NCBI RefSeq assembly: GCF_014203755.1 | Contig: NZ_JACHJS010000001.1 | Span: 7,290,387-7,354,386, forward strand | DNA: 64,000 nt | Direction of reading: 5' to 3' | Origin: Saccharothrix violaceirubra | GTDB lineage: Bacteria; Actinomycetota; Actinomycetes; Mycobacteriales; Pseudonocardiaceae | In this document: positions 27,614 to 36,440 of the stretch, in pieces | Layout of the letters: every line of letters begins with the position of its first letter | Numbering within the stretch: position 1 is the stretch's first letter | Notes under the pieces: generated by a model | Told to the model about the DNA's origin: nothing | What the model saw: only the letters and a program-made list of their open reading frames with translations | Database searches by the model: none | Made by a program: the position numbers and the translations under genes

Positions 27614-27619
27614 TAGGTT
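27614..27619 (+). promoter_or_regulatory. -10 box for a leaderless tetR transcript
   Basis: TAGGTT ends 6 nt before the ATG at 27626; no Shine-Dalgarno is present. Confidence 0.5.
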
Positions 27620-27625
27620 CGCGCA

Positions 27626-28210
27626 ATGACAGCGGCGACGCCCAAAGGGGAGCGGCGACGACAGGCGTTGGTCGAGGCGGCGGCCGGACTGCTGGTCGAC
27701 GGCGGTTTCGACGCGGTGCGCCACCGCGCCGTCGCCGAACGCGCCGGCCTGCCGCTGGCGTCCACAACCTACTACTTCTCGTCGCTGGACGAACTCGTCG
27801 TCGCCGCGCTGGAGTTCCACGGCAACGTGGAGTACGAGAACGGCAAGGCCCGGCTCGCCGCGCTGGACGGCGTCGAGGGCGACGCGGCGTTCACCGACCT
27901 CGTGCTGGACCTGCTGCTCGGACCGCCGACCGAGGAGGGCGACGCCGAACAGGTCCTGCTGCGCTACGAACGGCTGGTCGCCACGGGCCGCAGGCCCTAC
28001 CTGCGGCCGTTGATGCGCAGGCTGTCGGGGCAGTTGCACGCGTTGCTGCTGGAGATCTTCCTCGCGTCGGGCCGGACCTGGACCGCCGAACGGGTCGAGG
28101 AGATCATCGCGCTGGTCGACGGCGCCGTGGTCAACGCGTTGATCGAGATCTCGCCGGACCCGCGCGCGGCGGCGCGGCGCATGCTCGACAAGGCCATGCA
28201 ACCCCGCTGA
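27626..28210 (+). CDS. TetR/AcrR family transcriptional regulator
   Basis: 194 residues. The N-terminal TetR helix-turn-helix reads RRQALVEAAAGLLVDGGFDAVRHRAVAERAGLPLASTTYYF. The C-terminal ligand domain has no recognisable specificity. It sits between two sigma-factor units, and its target is not evident; autoregulation or control of a neighbour is only a guess. Confidence 0.9.
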   Translation: MTAATPKGERRRQALVEAAAGLLVDGGFDAVRHRAVAERAGLPLASTTYYFSSLDELVVAALEFHGNVEYENGKARLAALDGVEGDAAFTDLVLDLLLGPPTEEGDAEQVLLRYERLVATGRRPYLRPLMRRLSGQLHALLLEIFLASGRTWTAERVEEIIALVDGAVVNALIEISPDPRAAARRMLDKAMQPR

Positions 28211-28245
28211 CCCCCGGCCCGTAGAAGGGGCGAAGGGGTGACGCC

Positions 28246-28773
28246 ATGCGCGAGGCCGACGAGTCGGCGTTCCGGGAGTTCGCGGTGTCCAACGCCGCCG
28301 CGCTGCGGCGTACCGCGTTCCTGTTCTGCGGCGACTGGCACACGGCCGAGGACCTGATGCAGGCCACCCTGCTCAAGCTCTACCAGGCGTGGCGGCGGGT
28401 CCACCTGGACACGCCGGCCGCCTACGCGCGCAAGATCCTCTTACGCACGTGGCTCGACGAGCGGCGCCGTCCGTGGCGCCGGGTCGAGATCGGCGACGGC
28501 GACGTGCCCGAGGTCGCTGACAGTTCGGCCGACCCGGATCTGTCCGACCACCGGCTGTGGGCCCGTGACCTGGTGCGCACGGCGTTGCTGGAGGTGCCGG
28601 AGAGACAACGGGCGGTGCTGGTCCTGCGGTACTTCGAGGATCTGCCGGTGAGCGAGGTCGCGGTGGTGATGGGATGCGCGGAGGGCACGATCAAGAGCCA
28701 GACCTCGCGTGGGCTCGTCGCCTTGCGTGCCGCCGTCGAAGCGCTCGGCCAGGGTTCGGTGATCGCTTCATGA
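28246..28773 (+). CDS. SigE-family ECF RNA polymerase sigma factor
   Basis: 175 residues, a paralogue of the sigma factor at 26355. Region 2 is AFLFCGDWHTAEDLMQATLLKLYQAW and region 4 LEVPERQRAVLVLRYFEDLPVSEVA, ending in GTIKSQTSRGLVALR. GAAGGGG lies before the ATG. Its stop overlaps the following membrane-protein start by 4 nt (ATGA), a strong sign that the two products form a pair. Confidence 0.92.
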   Translation: MREADESAFREFAVSNAAALRRTAFLFCGDWHTAEDLMQATLLKLYQAWRRVHLDTPAAYARKILLRTWLDERRRPWRRVEIGDGDVPEVADSSADPDLSDHRLWARDLVRTALLEVPERQRAVLVLRYFEDLPVSEVAVVMGCAEGTIKSQTSRGLVALRAAVEALGQGSVIAS

Positions 28774-29459
28774 GGGACGTCGACCTGCGCACGGCGTTGC
28801 ACGCCGCCTTCGACGACGAACCACCACTCGACTTCGACCCGGACGTGCTGATGGACCGCGCCAAGCGCGGGCGCACCCGGCGGATGGCGCTGTTCGCGGT
28901 GGTGGTGCTCACCCTGATGGCCTGCGGGTCCTACCTGGCGCTTCCCCGCCTGCTCGCGAACGACCGCAGCGGAGACGTGCGCGTACTGGGTTCCGGGAAC
29001 CTCGTGCCGATACCGCTGATCGAGGAGCACGTGTCCGCGCGGATCGCCATGGCCATCCCCGGCGCGCGGGACGTCACGGTGTCGATCTCGGGCACGGGGC
29101 TCGGTCCCGAGGACCAGCTCGACCTGGCGATCAGGTTCACCGACGACCTGGGCGTCGCGTCGGCCGCCATGCACATCGCCGGTCTCGACCGGGGTTTCTC
29201 CCGGGGTTCGTTCTGCGCGAAGTACGGGTGTGTGCGAACGCTCGACCAGCCGGATGGCAGCGTGGTGGAACTCGCCGAGAAGCGCGACGCCACCGTCCGG
29301 CGATCCGCCGCGCACTTCCGCAAGAGCGGGATCATCGTGCTGGCCGTCGCGTACGCGTACGACGTGACCGACGGCTCCGACCACCGCCCGTCGGAGCCGT
29401 CGCTGTCCTTCGACGTGCTCGTCGCCCTGGCCACCGATCCGGACCTCGCCCAGGGGTGA
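28770..29459 (+). CDS. single-pass membrane protein coupled to a sigma factor
   Basis: 229 residues. A short acidic cytoplasmic head (FDDEPPLDFDPDVLMDRAKRG), one helix (MALFAVVVLTLMACGSYLAL) and a long external domain. The head resembles that of the protein at 26897 in its spacing of acidic residues before RTRR. The ATGA overlap with the sigma gene suggests an anti-sigma role, but no known anti-sigma domain is visible. Confidence 0.65.
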   Translation: MRDVDLRTALHAAFDDEPPLDFDPDVLMDRAKRGRTRRMALFAVVVLTLMACGSYLALPRLLANDRSGDVRVLGSGNLVPIPLIEEHVSARIAMAIPGARDVTVSISGTGLGPEDQLDLAIRFTDDLGVASAAMHIAGLDRGFSRGSFCAKYGCVRTLDQPDGSVVELAEKRDATVRRSAAHFRKSGIIVLAVAYAYDVTDGSDHRPSEPSLSFDVLVALATDPDLAQG

Positions 29460-29463
29460 AGGC

Positions 29464-29469
29464 TAGGCT
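29464..29469 (+). promoter_or_regulatory. -10 box for a leaderless purB transcript
   Basis: TAGGCT ends 6 nt before the purB GTG at 29476; no Shine-Dalgarno is seen. Confidence 0.55.
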
Positions 29470-29475
29470 GCACGG

Positions 29476-30903
29476 GTGAGCAAGCCCCGCATCGCCAACG
29501 TCCTCGCAGGTCGGTACGCCTCCACCGAACTGGCCACGCTCTGGTCCGCCGAGCACAAGATCGTCCTGGAGCGCCGGCTGTGGCTGGCCGTCCTCCGCGC
29601 CCAGGCGGGCTTGGGGATCGACGTGCCCGCCGGTGCCGTCGAGGACTACGAGCGGGTCGTCGAGCAGGTCGACCTGGCGTCGATCGCCGACCGCGAGAAG
29701 GTCACCCGGCACGACGTGAAGGCGCGCATCGAGGAGTTCAACGCCCTCGCCGGCCACGAGCACGTGCACAAGGGCATGACCTCGCGCGACCTCACCGAGA
29801 ACGTGGAGCAGCTCCAGGTGCTGCGCTCGCTGGAGTTCGTGCGCGGCAAGACGGCCGCCCTGCTCGCCCGCCTCGCCCGCCTGGCCGCCGAGTACACCGA
29901 CCTGGTCATGGCCGGCCGGTCGCACAACGTCGCCGCGCAGGCCACGACGTTGGGCAAGCGGTTCGCCACGGCGGCCGACGAGGTGCTCGTCGCGTTCCGC
30001 CGGCTCGAAGAGCTGATCACGCGCTACCCGCTGCGCGGCATCAAGGGCCCGGTCGGCACCGCGCAGGACATGCTCGACCTGCTCGGCGGCGACGAGGACC
30101 GGTTGGTCGAGCTGGAGCAGGCCGTGGCGTCGCACCTGGGCTTCGAACGCGTGCTGACCAGCGTCGGCCAGGTCTACCCGCGGTCGCTGGACTTCGACGT
30201 CGTCTCCGCGCTCGTGCAGCTCGCGGCCGGGCCGTCGTCGCTGGCCAAGACCATCCGGCTGATGGCCGGCCACGAGCTGGTGACCGAGGGCTTCAAGGCC
30301 GGCCAGGTCGGGTCCAGCGCCATGCCGCACAAGATGAACACGCGGTCATGCGAGCGGGTCAACGGGTTCGCGGTGATCCTGCGCGGCCACCTGGCCATGG
30401 TCGGCGAGCTGGCCGGCGACCAGTGGAACGAGGGCGACGTGTCGTGCTCGGTGGTGCGCCGGGTCGCGCTGCCGGACGCGTTCTTCGCGTTCGACGGGCT
30501 GCTGGAGACGTTCCTGACCGTGCTGGACGAGTTCGGCGCGTACCCGGCGGTGGTCGGCCGCGAACTCGACCGCTACCTGCCGTTCCTGGGCACGACCAAG
30601 GTGCTGATGGCGGCCCTGCGCGCGGGTGTCGGCCGGGAGACCGCGCACCAGGCGATCAAGGAGAACTCGGTCGCCGTGGCGCTGGCCATGCGCGAGCAGG
30701 GCGCCGGGAACGACCTGCTCGACCGGCTCGCCGCCGACGACCGCCTCCCGCTCGACCGGGCCGGGCTCGACGCGCTGCTGGCCGACCGGCTGTCGTTCAC
30801 GGGCGTGGCCGAGCGCCAGGTCGCGGACGTGGTCCGGCAGGTCGAGGAGGTCGTCGGCCGCTTCCCGGAGGCGTCCGGGTACGCGCCCGCGCCGATCCTG
30901 TAG
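29476..30903 (+). CDS. purB: adenylosuccinate lyase
   Basis: Catalyses two beta-eliminations of fumarate: SAICAR to AICAR and adenylosuccinate to AMP. 475 residues, the long actinobacterial form. Signatures are RHDVKARIEEFNA, HKGMTSRDLTENV, GRSHNVAAQATTLGKR and the fumarase-type GSSAMPHKMNTRS near residues 279-291. Single-gene promoter with a leaderless start. It works downstream of the purC and purA products encoded in this window. Confidence 0.97.
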   Translation: MSKPRIANVLAGRYASTELATLWSAEHKIVLERRLWLAVLRAQAGLGIDVPAGAVEDYERVVEQVDLASIADREKVTRHDVKARIEEFNALAGHEHVHKGMTSRDLTENVEQLQVLRSLEFVRGKTAALLARLARLAAEYTDLVMAGRSHNVAAQATTLGKRFATAADEVLVAFRRLEELITRYPLRGIKGPVGTAQDMLDLLGGDEDRLVELEQAVASHLGFERVLTSVGQVYPRSLDFDVVSALVQLAAGPSSLAKTIRLMAGHELVTEGFKAGQVGSSAMPHKMNTRSCERVNGFAVILRGHLAMVGELAGDQWNEGDVSCSVVRRVALPDAFFAFDGLLETFLTVLDEFGAYPAVVGRELDRYLPFLGTTKVLMAALRAGVGRETAHQAIKENSVAVALAMREQGAGNDLLDRLAADDRLPLDRAGLDALLADRLSFTGVAERQVADVVRQVEEVVGRFPEASGYAPAPIL

Positions 30904-30908
30904 CCACC

Positions 30909-31196
30909 GTGCGCAGGCTCTGGGTCGACGACCTGCGCCCGGCGCCCGACGGGTGGCTGTGGGCGAAGACGAGTGCCGAGGCCGTCCGCGTGTTCGAGGA
31001 CGGCCCGGTCGACGCGGTGTCGTTCGACCACGACCTGGGCGGTGACGACACCACGCGTCCCGTCGTGCTCTGGTTGTGCGAACGGGACGTGTGGCCACCG
31101 GTCGTGCACGTGCACACGGCCAACCCGGTCGGCCGGGACTGGCTGGTCGGGATGAGCCGGCGCTACGGGCCCGGGGTCACGGCACGTCCGGCTTGA
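30909..31196 (+). CDS. cyclic-phosphate processing receiver (cREC) domain protein
   Basis: 95 residues. The family's RRLWVDDLRPAPDGW and AVSFDHDLGGDDTTRPVVLW are clear, with HVHTANPVGRDWL near the end. cREC is a receiver-like domain proposed by comparative genomics to handle cyclic phosphate RNA ends; that role is predicted, not shown here. The GTG lies 5 nt after the purB stop, so it is likely co-transcribed with purB. Confidence 0.8.
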   Translation: MRRLWVDDLRPAPDGWLWAKTSAEAVRVFEDGPVDAVSFDHDLGGDDTTRPVVLWLCERDVWPPVVHVHTANPVGRDWLVGMSRRYGPGVTARPA

Positions 31197-31211
31197 GGGT
31201 CCCGCGTGTCG

Positions 31212-31607
31212 TCACGGTTCGACCCACCTGAGGCGACCCCGGGTGCCCGGCGCGCAGGTCAGGTCCCGGCCCGTCGGGTCGACGCCGGGTGCGCCCTCGT
31301 CACCGCACGGCAGGCCCTCCAGCGCGATCACCGTCGGGTCGGGGCGCGGCAGCGGGGTGGGTTCCACCGTGGTGGTCCGGGCGACGACCGGCCGGGCGGT
31401 GGTCGTGACGACGACCGGCGGCTCGGGCGGGTCCGCGGTGGTGGTGGTCGTCGTGGTCGTGGTCGGCCGCACCGAGATCGCGGTGACCCGGGGCACGGGC
31501 ACGCTCGACGACGTGCTCGGCCGCGGCGGTGGCTGGGGTGCGGCTTCGGGTGTGCCGCAAGCACCGCACAGCAGTAACGCGAGGATGACCGTCGTGATCC
31601 TGGGCAC
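31212..31607 (-). CDS. Thr/Pro-rich lipoprotein of unknown function
   Basis: 131 residues. A lipobox (LLCGAC) is followed by a Pro/Ser/Thr-rich stalk with nine consecutive Thr, and a short C-terminal part with two Cys (LPCGDEG, LTCAPGT). It probably tethers a small surface domain. The GTG start has no clear Shine-Dalgarno. It lies 32 nt downstream of the ABC ATPase gene and may be the last gene of that operon. Confidence 0.65.
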   Translation of the reverse strand: MPRITTVILALLLCGACGTPEAAPQPPPRPSTSSSVPVPRVTAISVRPTTTTTTTTTADPPEPPVVVTTTARPVVARTTTVEPTPLPRPDPTVIALEGLPCGDEGAPGVDPTGRDLTCAPGTRGRLRWVEP

Positions 31608-31639
31608 GCCGTGCAGAGTAGGGCGTTGCGCCGAACGGT

Positions 31640-32386
31640 CTACAGTCGCCCGGCGTCCACGATCCGGGCCAGGAACCGGCGGGTCCGCTCGTGCTCGGGA
31701 TCGCCCAGCACCTGCTCCGGCGGTCCCTGCTCGATCAGACGACCGCCGTCCAGGAAGCACACCCGGTCGGCGACGCGGCGGGCGAACCCCATCTCGTGGG
31801 TGGCCATCAGGATCGTCCGCCCCTGTTCGGCCAGTTCCCTGACCAGTGCCAACACCTCGCCGACCAGCTCGGGGTCCAGGGCGCTGGTGATCTCGTCGAG
31901 CAGCAGCAGGCGCGGGTCGTAGGCCAGCGAACGCGCGATCGCCACGCGTTGCTGCTGGCCGCCGGACAGTCGGTCCGGGTAGGCGTCCGCGCGGTCGGCG
32001 AGCCCGACCCGGTCGAGCAGGTCCCGCGCCCGGCTTTCGGCGGTCTCCCGGGCGACGCCGTGCACGTGCCGGGGCGCGAGCGTGACGTTGTCCAGCACGG
32101 TCATGTGCGGGAACAGGTTGAACGACTGGAACACGACGCCGATGCCACGCCGGGCCACGTCCGGGTCGACCCGGGGGTCGGACACGTCCACGCCGTCGAG
32201 CAGCACCTGCCCGTCGTCGATCTCCTCCAGCAGGTCGACGCACCGCAGCAGCGTCGACTTGCCCGAACCGGACGGGCCGATCAGCACGACCACCTCGTGC
32301 TCGTGCACGTCCAGGTCGATCCCGTCCAGCGCGGTGCGGTCGCCGTAGCGCTTCACCAGGCCGCGCACGCCGAGAACCGGGTTCAC
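31640..32386 (-). CDS. polar amino acid ABC transporter ATP-binding protein
   Basis: 248 residues of the GlnQ type. Walker A GPSGSGKST, Q-loop VVFQSFNLFPHMTVLDNV, ABC signature LSGGQQQRVAIAR, Walker B LLLLDEITSALDPE and switch His in MATHEMGFAR are all intact. GTGA overlap with the permease stop indicates coupled translation. It energises amino acid import with the two genes upstream. Confidence 0.95.
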   Translation of the reverse strand: MNPVLGVRGLVKRYGDRTALDGIDLDVHEHEVVVLIGPSGSGKSTLLRCVDLLEEIDDGQVLLDGVDVSDPRVDPDVARRGIGVVFQSFNLFPHMTVLDNVTLAPRHVHGVARETAESRARDLLDRVGLADRADAYPDRLSGGQQQRVAIARSLAYDPRLLLLDEITSALDPELVGEVLALVRELAEQGRTILMATHEMGFARRVADRVCFLDGGRLIEQGPPEQVLGDPEHERTRRFLARIVDAGRL

Positions 32387-33213
32387 CGGGCGCCCTGCCG
32401 GGTCGCCGCGCGGCGCGTCACCGCGTCGGCCAGCCGCGCCGACGGCACCGCGAGCAGCACGAACAGCAGGCCCGCGACCACGTACGGGGTGAAGTTGTAC
32501 GAACGGGCCTGCTCGATCTGGGCCGCGCGCACCGCGTCGACCGCACCCAGCACGGAGATCAAACCGCAGTCCTTCTGCATGGCGACGAAATCGTTGAGCA
32601 GCGCGGGCGTCACGCGGCGCACGGCCTGCGGCAGCACGACCAGCCGCAACGTCTTGCGCCGGCCCAACCCGAGTGAACGGGCCGCCGCGAGCTGCGACGG
32701 GTGCACGGACTCGATGCCCGCGCGGAACACCTCGGCGACGTACGCGGTGTACGTGAGGATCAACGCGATGCCGCCGAGCACCACGTAGTCGTTGGGGATC
32801 CCGGTCAGCCGCAACGCGGGCAGGCCGAAACCGACCAGGTACAGCGTGATGATCAACGGCAGGCCGCGGAACAGGTCCACGTACGCCGTCGCCAACGCGC
32901 GCACCGGGAACCACATCGGGCCGGGCAGCGTACGCAACGCGGCCACCACCAGCGCCAGCACGAGGATGATCGCGCCGCACACGACGAGCACGCGGACGTT
33001 GAGCCACAGTCCTTCGAGGACGCCGGGCAGCGCGCGCCACGCCACGTCCGCGTTGAAGAACGACTGCCGGACCCGCGGCCAGCCGGGCGAGCCGGTGACC
33101 GCGAACCAGGCGACGACGGCGAAGGCCACCGTGGACAGCAGGGCGACCACAGTGGACCTTCGCGCGCGGGAGCGCTTGTACGCCAAGCGCTCCCGTCCGA
33201 CGTCGCTCGTCAC
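32383..33213 (-). CDS. polar amino acid ABC transporter permease
   Basis: 276 residues of the HisM/GlnP family (single permease, presumably a homodimer). It has an N-terminal helix, then a block of about five more with VDLFRGLPLIITLYLVGFGLP, TAYVAEVFRAGIESVHPSQL and the EAA-like loop AARSLGLGRRKTLRLVVLPQA. Overlaps both neighbours by 4 nt (GTGA). Confidence 0.93.
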   Translation of the reverse strand: MTSDVGRERLAYKRSRARRSTVVALLSTVAFAVVAWFAVTGSPGWPRVRQSFFNADVAWRALPGVLEGLWLNVRVLVVCGAIILVLALVVAALRTLPGPMWFPVRALATAYVDLFRGLPLIITLYLVGFGLPALRLTGIPNDYVVLGGIALILTYTAYVAEVFRAGIESVHPSQLAAARSLGLGRRKTLRLVVLPQAVRRVTPALLNDFVAMQKDCGLISVLGAVDAVRAAQIEQARSYNFTPYVVAGLLFVLLAVPSARLADAVTRRAATRQGAR

Positions 33214-34061
33214 TTCAGCTCGGGAGCCGTGCCCTGGGCCGCCAGCCACTGCTGCTCGATCTCCTTGAGCTTGCCCTTGCCGCGCAACGTGTCCAGGGCC
33301 ATCGACACGCAGCCGGTCAGCGGGCTGTTCTTGTCCAGCACGATGCCGAAGTGCTCGCGCCGACCCTGGCCGCCGGGCACCTGGCCCAGGATCGCGGCAT
33401 CGGTCAGCTCGGCGGAGGTCACGTACAGCGCGGTCGGCAGGTCCAGCAGCAGCACGTCGATCTGACCGGCGGTGAGCGCGGCCTTGGCGTCGTCGTTGGT
33501 GTTGTAGACCGCGACCTGCTGGGACGGCACGATCCGGGTCGCCGCGTCGAAGCTGGTCGTGCCGACCTGGGCGCCGATCTTGTACTGGGCCAGGTCGGCG
33601 AGCGTCTTCACGCCCGCGGCCTTGCCGGTCTTGAGCGTGACCGCGGCCTGCGCGACCTCGTAGTACGACGCGGAGAAGTCGACGGCCTGGCGGCGTTCCT
33701 CGGTCATCGAGAACTGGTTGATGTCCGCGTCGTAGGTCTTCTTGCCCGGCTGGATCGCCGCGTTGAACGGCACGCGGGTCCAGACGACCTCCTCCTTGGC
33801 GTAACCGAGTTCGCCGGCGACCGCGTAGGCGATCGCGGACTCGAAGCCCTTGCCGTTGGACGGGTCGTCGTCGACGAACCACGGCGCGTACGCGGGCTGG
33901 TCCGTGCCGAAGGTGATCTTGCCCGCGGTCAGGGTCGCGAGCTTGTCCTTCGTGCAGGGCAGACCGTTGACCAGGGTCTGTGAGGGCGGACCGGCCTCGT
34001 CGGCCGGAGCGCAGGCGGCGGCGAGCAGGGCAGCCGCGGCGATGAGCAGGGGAGCACGCAT
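33210..34061 (-). CDS. amino acid ABC transporter substrate-binding lipoprotein
   Basis: 283 residues. Lipobox LAAAC, then the family 3 binding-protein fold: [38 protein letters not shown], and [13 protein letters not shown]. Specificity is probably for a polar amino acid, not resolved further. First gene of the transporter operon and divergent from purC by 64 bp. Confidence 0.93.
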   Translation of the reverse strand: MRAPLLIAAAALLAAACAPADEAGPPSQTLVNGLPCTKDKLATLTAGKITFGTDQPAYAPWFVDDDPSNGKGFESAIAYAVAGELGYAKEEVVWTRVPFNAAIQPGKKTYDADINQFSMTEERRQAVDFSASYYEVAQAAVTLKTGKAAGVKTLADLAQYKIGAQVGTTSFDAATRIVPSQQVAVYNTNDDAKAALTAGQIDVLLLDLPTALYVTSAELTDAAILGQVPGGQGRREHFGIVLDKNSPLTGCVSMALDTLRGKGKLKEIEQQWLAAQGTAPELK

Positions 34062-34112
34062 GGGGGCATCTTGCCCCAGGGTGGGATGCGCTGCCCATGA
34101 GCTGGGAACGGT

Positions 34113-34118
34113 TACGCT
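34113..34118 (+). promoter_or_regulatory. -10 box for a leaderless purC transcript
   Basis: TACGCT ends 7 nt before the purC GTG at 34126. Confidence 0.5.
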
Positions 34119-34125
34119 GCGGCCC

Positions 34126-35007
34126 GTGCCTACACTCGCCGACTACCCCGTCGTCGCCACCGGCAAGGTCCGGTCGATCCACGAGGTCGACGACGACCTG
34201 CTGCTGTTCGTCGCCTCGGACCGGATCTCCGCGTTCGACCACGTGCTGTCGACCCCCATCCCGGACAAGGGGCGGGTGCTGACCGCGATGAGCGTGTTCT
34301 GGTTCACGCAGCTGGCCGACGTGGTGCCCAACCACCTCGTGGCGTGGGACGACGCGCGGATTCCCGAGGAGGTGCGGGGGCGGGCGCTGCTCGTGCGGAA
34401 GCTGCGGATGCTCCCGGTGGAGGCCGTGGCCCGGGGGTACCTGACGGGATCGGGGCTGGCCGAGTACCGGGTTTCGGGGTCGGTGTGCGGGGTTTCCCTG
34501 CCCGCTGGTCTGTCGGAGGCGTCCGAGTTGCCGTCGCCGATCTTCACTCCGGCGACCAAGGCGGCGGTCGGTGAGCACGACGAGAACGTGGATTTCGCGC
34601 ACGTGGAGTCTCTGCTGGGCGCGGACCTGGCCGCGCGCGTCCGTGACATGACTTTGGCCGTCTACGAGGCCGGGCGGGAATTGGCCCGGTCGCGCGGGGT
34701 GATCCTGGCCGACACCAAGTTCGAGTTCGGTCTGGCTCCCGATGGCACGCTCGTGCTGGCCGACGAGGTCCTGACGCCCGATTCTTCGCGGTATTGGCCT
34801 GCCGAGGGGTATTCGGCGGGGGTGGTTCAGCCTTCGTTCGACAAGCAGTACGTCCGGGACTGGTTGACGTCTCCCGCGTCGGGTTGGGACCGGGCCTCCG
34901 ATACTCCACCTCCGGCTTTGCCCTCGGATGTGGTCTCCGCGACCCGTTCCCGCTACATCGAGGCGCACGACCTCATCACCGGTTCCCCCTTCACCTCCTG
35001 GCCCTAG
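34126..35007 (+). CDS. purC: phosphoribosylaminoimidazole-succinocarboxamide synthase
   Basis: SAICAR synthetase: joins CAIR and aspartate with ATP. 293 residues. Conserved blocks are [13 protein letters not shown] with [35 protein letters not shown] and [11 protein letters not shown] followed by [16 protein letters not shown] start with a leaderless promoter. A 22-bp repeat array begins 8 bases after the stop. Confidence 0.97.
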   Translation: MPTLADYPVVATGKVRSIHEVDDDLLLFVASDRISAFDHVLSTPIPDKGRVLTAMSVFWFTQLADVVPNHLVAWDDARIPEEVRGRALLVRKLRMLPVEAVARGYLTGSGLAEYRVSGSVCGVSLPAGLSEASELPSPIFTPATKAAVGEHDENVDFAHVESLLGADLAARVRDMTLAVYEAGRELARSRGVILADTKFEFGLAPDGTLVLADEVLTPDSSRYWPAEGYSAGVVQPSFDKQYVRDWLTSPASGWDRASDTPPPALPSDVVSATRSRYIEAHDLITGSPFTSWP

Positions 35008-35014
35008 ATTTCGC

Positions 35015-35080
35015 GAGTTATGCGTTCGGACACCGTGAGTTGTGCGTTCAGGCACTGCGAAATGTGCACTCGGGCACCGT
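35015..35080. repeat. 22-bp-period tandem repeat, locus B (three units plus a decayed one)
   Basis: Units at 35015-35036, 35037-35058 and 35059-35080, then a worn copy from 35081. Units 1-3 match those of locus C (59239) at all but a few positions. The array starts 8 bases after the purC stop. Confidence 0.85.
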
Positions 35081-35186
35081 GAGTGATGTGTCGGGTACGG
35101 GGTGTGCCTTGGTGTTCGTGCGATCCGCATCAAGGCGTCATCTCGCTGTCAGGCGGTCGCCATGACGGTGGGGCGCACTGGGGGCC

Positions 35187-35894
35187 ATGGTCGCCCAGCT
35201 CGCGGTTTCGCTGTCCGGCATCGGGCCCGCCGTGCTTGCCCGGTGTGTCGACCTCGCGCGGGAACTTGATCTGCGGGGTGTTCCGCTCTCCCTGCTCTTG
35301 GCGCCGCGCAAAGCCGTCGAAGGGGCGGCGTTGGACTGGGTGCGTGATCGGCTTTCCGGGCGGGACGTGCTGGTCATGCACGGGTTCGACCACAGTGCCG
35401 ATCCGTACTCGCTGCGCCGGCGTGCCGAGTTCTCCGCTCTGCCCGCCCACGAGGCCGGGCTGCGGCTGGTTGCCGCTCGTGCCGCTCTGCACCGGCTCGG
35501 GTTGTGGACGGAAGCGTTTGCGCCGCCCGGGTGGCTTGCCTCGCCGGGGACGTTGGTGGCGTTGCGTCGGCATCGGTTCGCCGTGTGCGCGGACATGTCG
35601 GGTGTGCGTGATCTTCGTACGGGTGTCGTCGTGGCCGGGCGGGTGCGTCCGGTGGCCGAGCACTGGAGCTACCTGCTCGGTGTCGGGCGGGCCGCGCGGC
35701 GGGACGGGCTGGTGCGCCTCGGCGTCGACGCGGCCGGTCTGGACCGGCTCGCGACGCGCGAGGTGCTGCTCGAGGCCGTCGACCTCGCGCTGCACCACGG
35801 CGCGTCGCCGGTCACCTACAGCGCGACGGACTCGCCCTCCGGCAGCACCCTGAACTCGGCGCCTTCGGGTGCGGTCGCCGACAGGAACCCGTAG
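35187..35894 (+). CDS. DUF2334 domain-containing polysaccharide deacetylase-like protein
   Basis: 235 residues. It has the DUF2334 layout: VAQLAVSLSGIGPAVLARC, VPLSLLLAPR, a HGFDHSADP metal-site-like segment, EAFAPPGWLASPGTLVALRRHRF and a C-terminal helix. Deacetylation of a carbohydrate is the family prediction. The last 26 codons run over the 3' end of the convergent metallo-hydrolase gene. Two alternative upstream starts are not needed. Confidence 0.82.
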   Translation: MVAQLAVSLSGIGPAVLARCVDLARELDLRGVPLSLLLAPRKAVEGAALDWVRDRLSGRDVLVMHGFDHSADPYSLRRRAEFSALPAHEAGLRLVAARAALHRLGLWTEAFAPPGWLASPGTLVALRRHRFAVCADMSGVRDLRTGVVVAGRVRPVAEHWSYLLGVGRAARRDGLVRLGVDAAGLDRLATREVLLEAVDLALHHGASPVTYSATDSPSGSTLNSAPSGAVADRNP

Positions 35895-36427
35895 TACAAC
35901 TGCGTGCGGGCGAGAAGTTTTTCGTGGATCGGGAATCCGAGTCGCGGCTTTACGGCGCCGAAGAAGTCCGTCGCGTCCGAGAGTTTCATCCACGGTGCGG
36001 CCACGGGCACGCCGAGCACGTCGACCCGCTGATCGGGCACGTACAGCGAGTCGCCCGGGTGGTAGAACGCGCCGTCGTCGACCAGGAAGCCGACGTTCGC
36101 GGGCATCCGCACGCTCGGGTGGATGTCCTCGTGCGGAGCGTCGAGCACGTCGACGCGCGTGCCGCCGAACTCGTGCACCTGTCCGGCCTCGGCGGTGGTC
36201 GCGTCGTCCAGTCCACCGGCCACGATCAGGCGTGCCGACGGGTTGGCCTTGCGCAGGCCGGGCAGTTTGTCCGCGTCGATGTGGTCGACGTGCTGATGCG
36301 TGATCAGGATGGCGTCGAGGTCGGTCAGGTCCTCGAAGCCGGCCGAGAACGTGCCCGGGTCGAACAGCAGGCGGGCGTCCGCCGTCTCGACGAGCACGCA
36401 CGAGTGGCCGAAGTGGGTGAAACGCAT
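35816..36427 (-). CDS. MBL fold metallo-hydrolase
   Basis: 203 residues of the UlaG-like metallo-beta-lactamase group. The metal motif is ITHQHVDHID, with GHSCVLVE at the N-terminus, FYHPGDSLY, and a C-terminal FPIHEKLL His. The substrate is unknown. It overlaps the 3' end of the DUF2334 gene by 79 bp on the opposite strand. Confidence 0.9.
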   Translation of the reverse strand: MRFTHFGHSCVLVETADARLLFDPGTFSAGFEDLTDLDAILITHQHVDHIDADKLPGLRKANPSARLIVAGGLDDATTAEAGQVHEFGGTRVDVLDAPHEDIHPSVRMPANVGFLVDDGAFYHPGDSLYVPDQRVDVLGVPVAAPWMKLSDATDFFGAVKPRLGFPIHEKLLARTQLYYGFLSATAPEGAEFRVLPEGESVAL

Positions 36428-36440
36428 GTGGACCTCCCTA

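Noticed and set aside
35015-35080. Repeat arrays considered as CRISPR
   Set aside because: Units abut with no unique spacers, the units themselves vary, and there are no cas genes.
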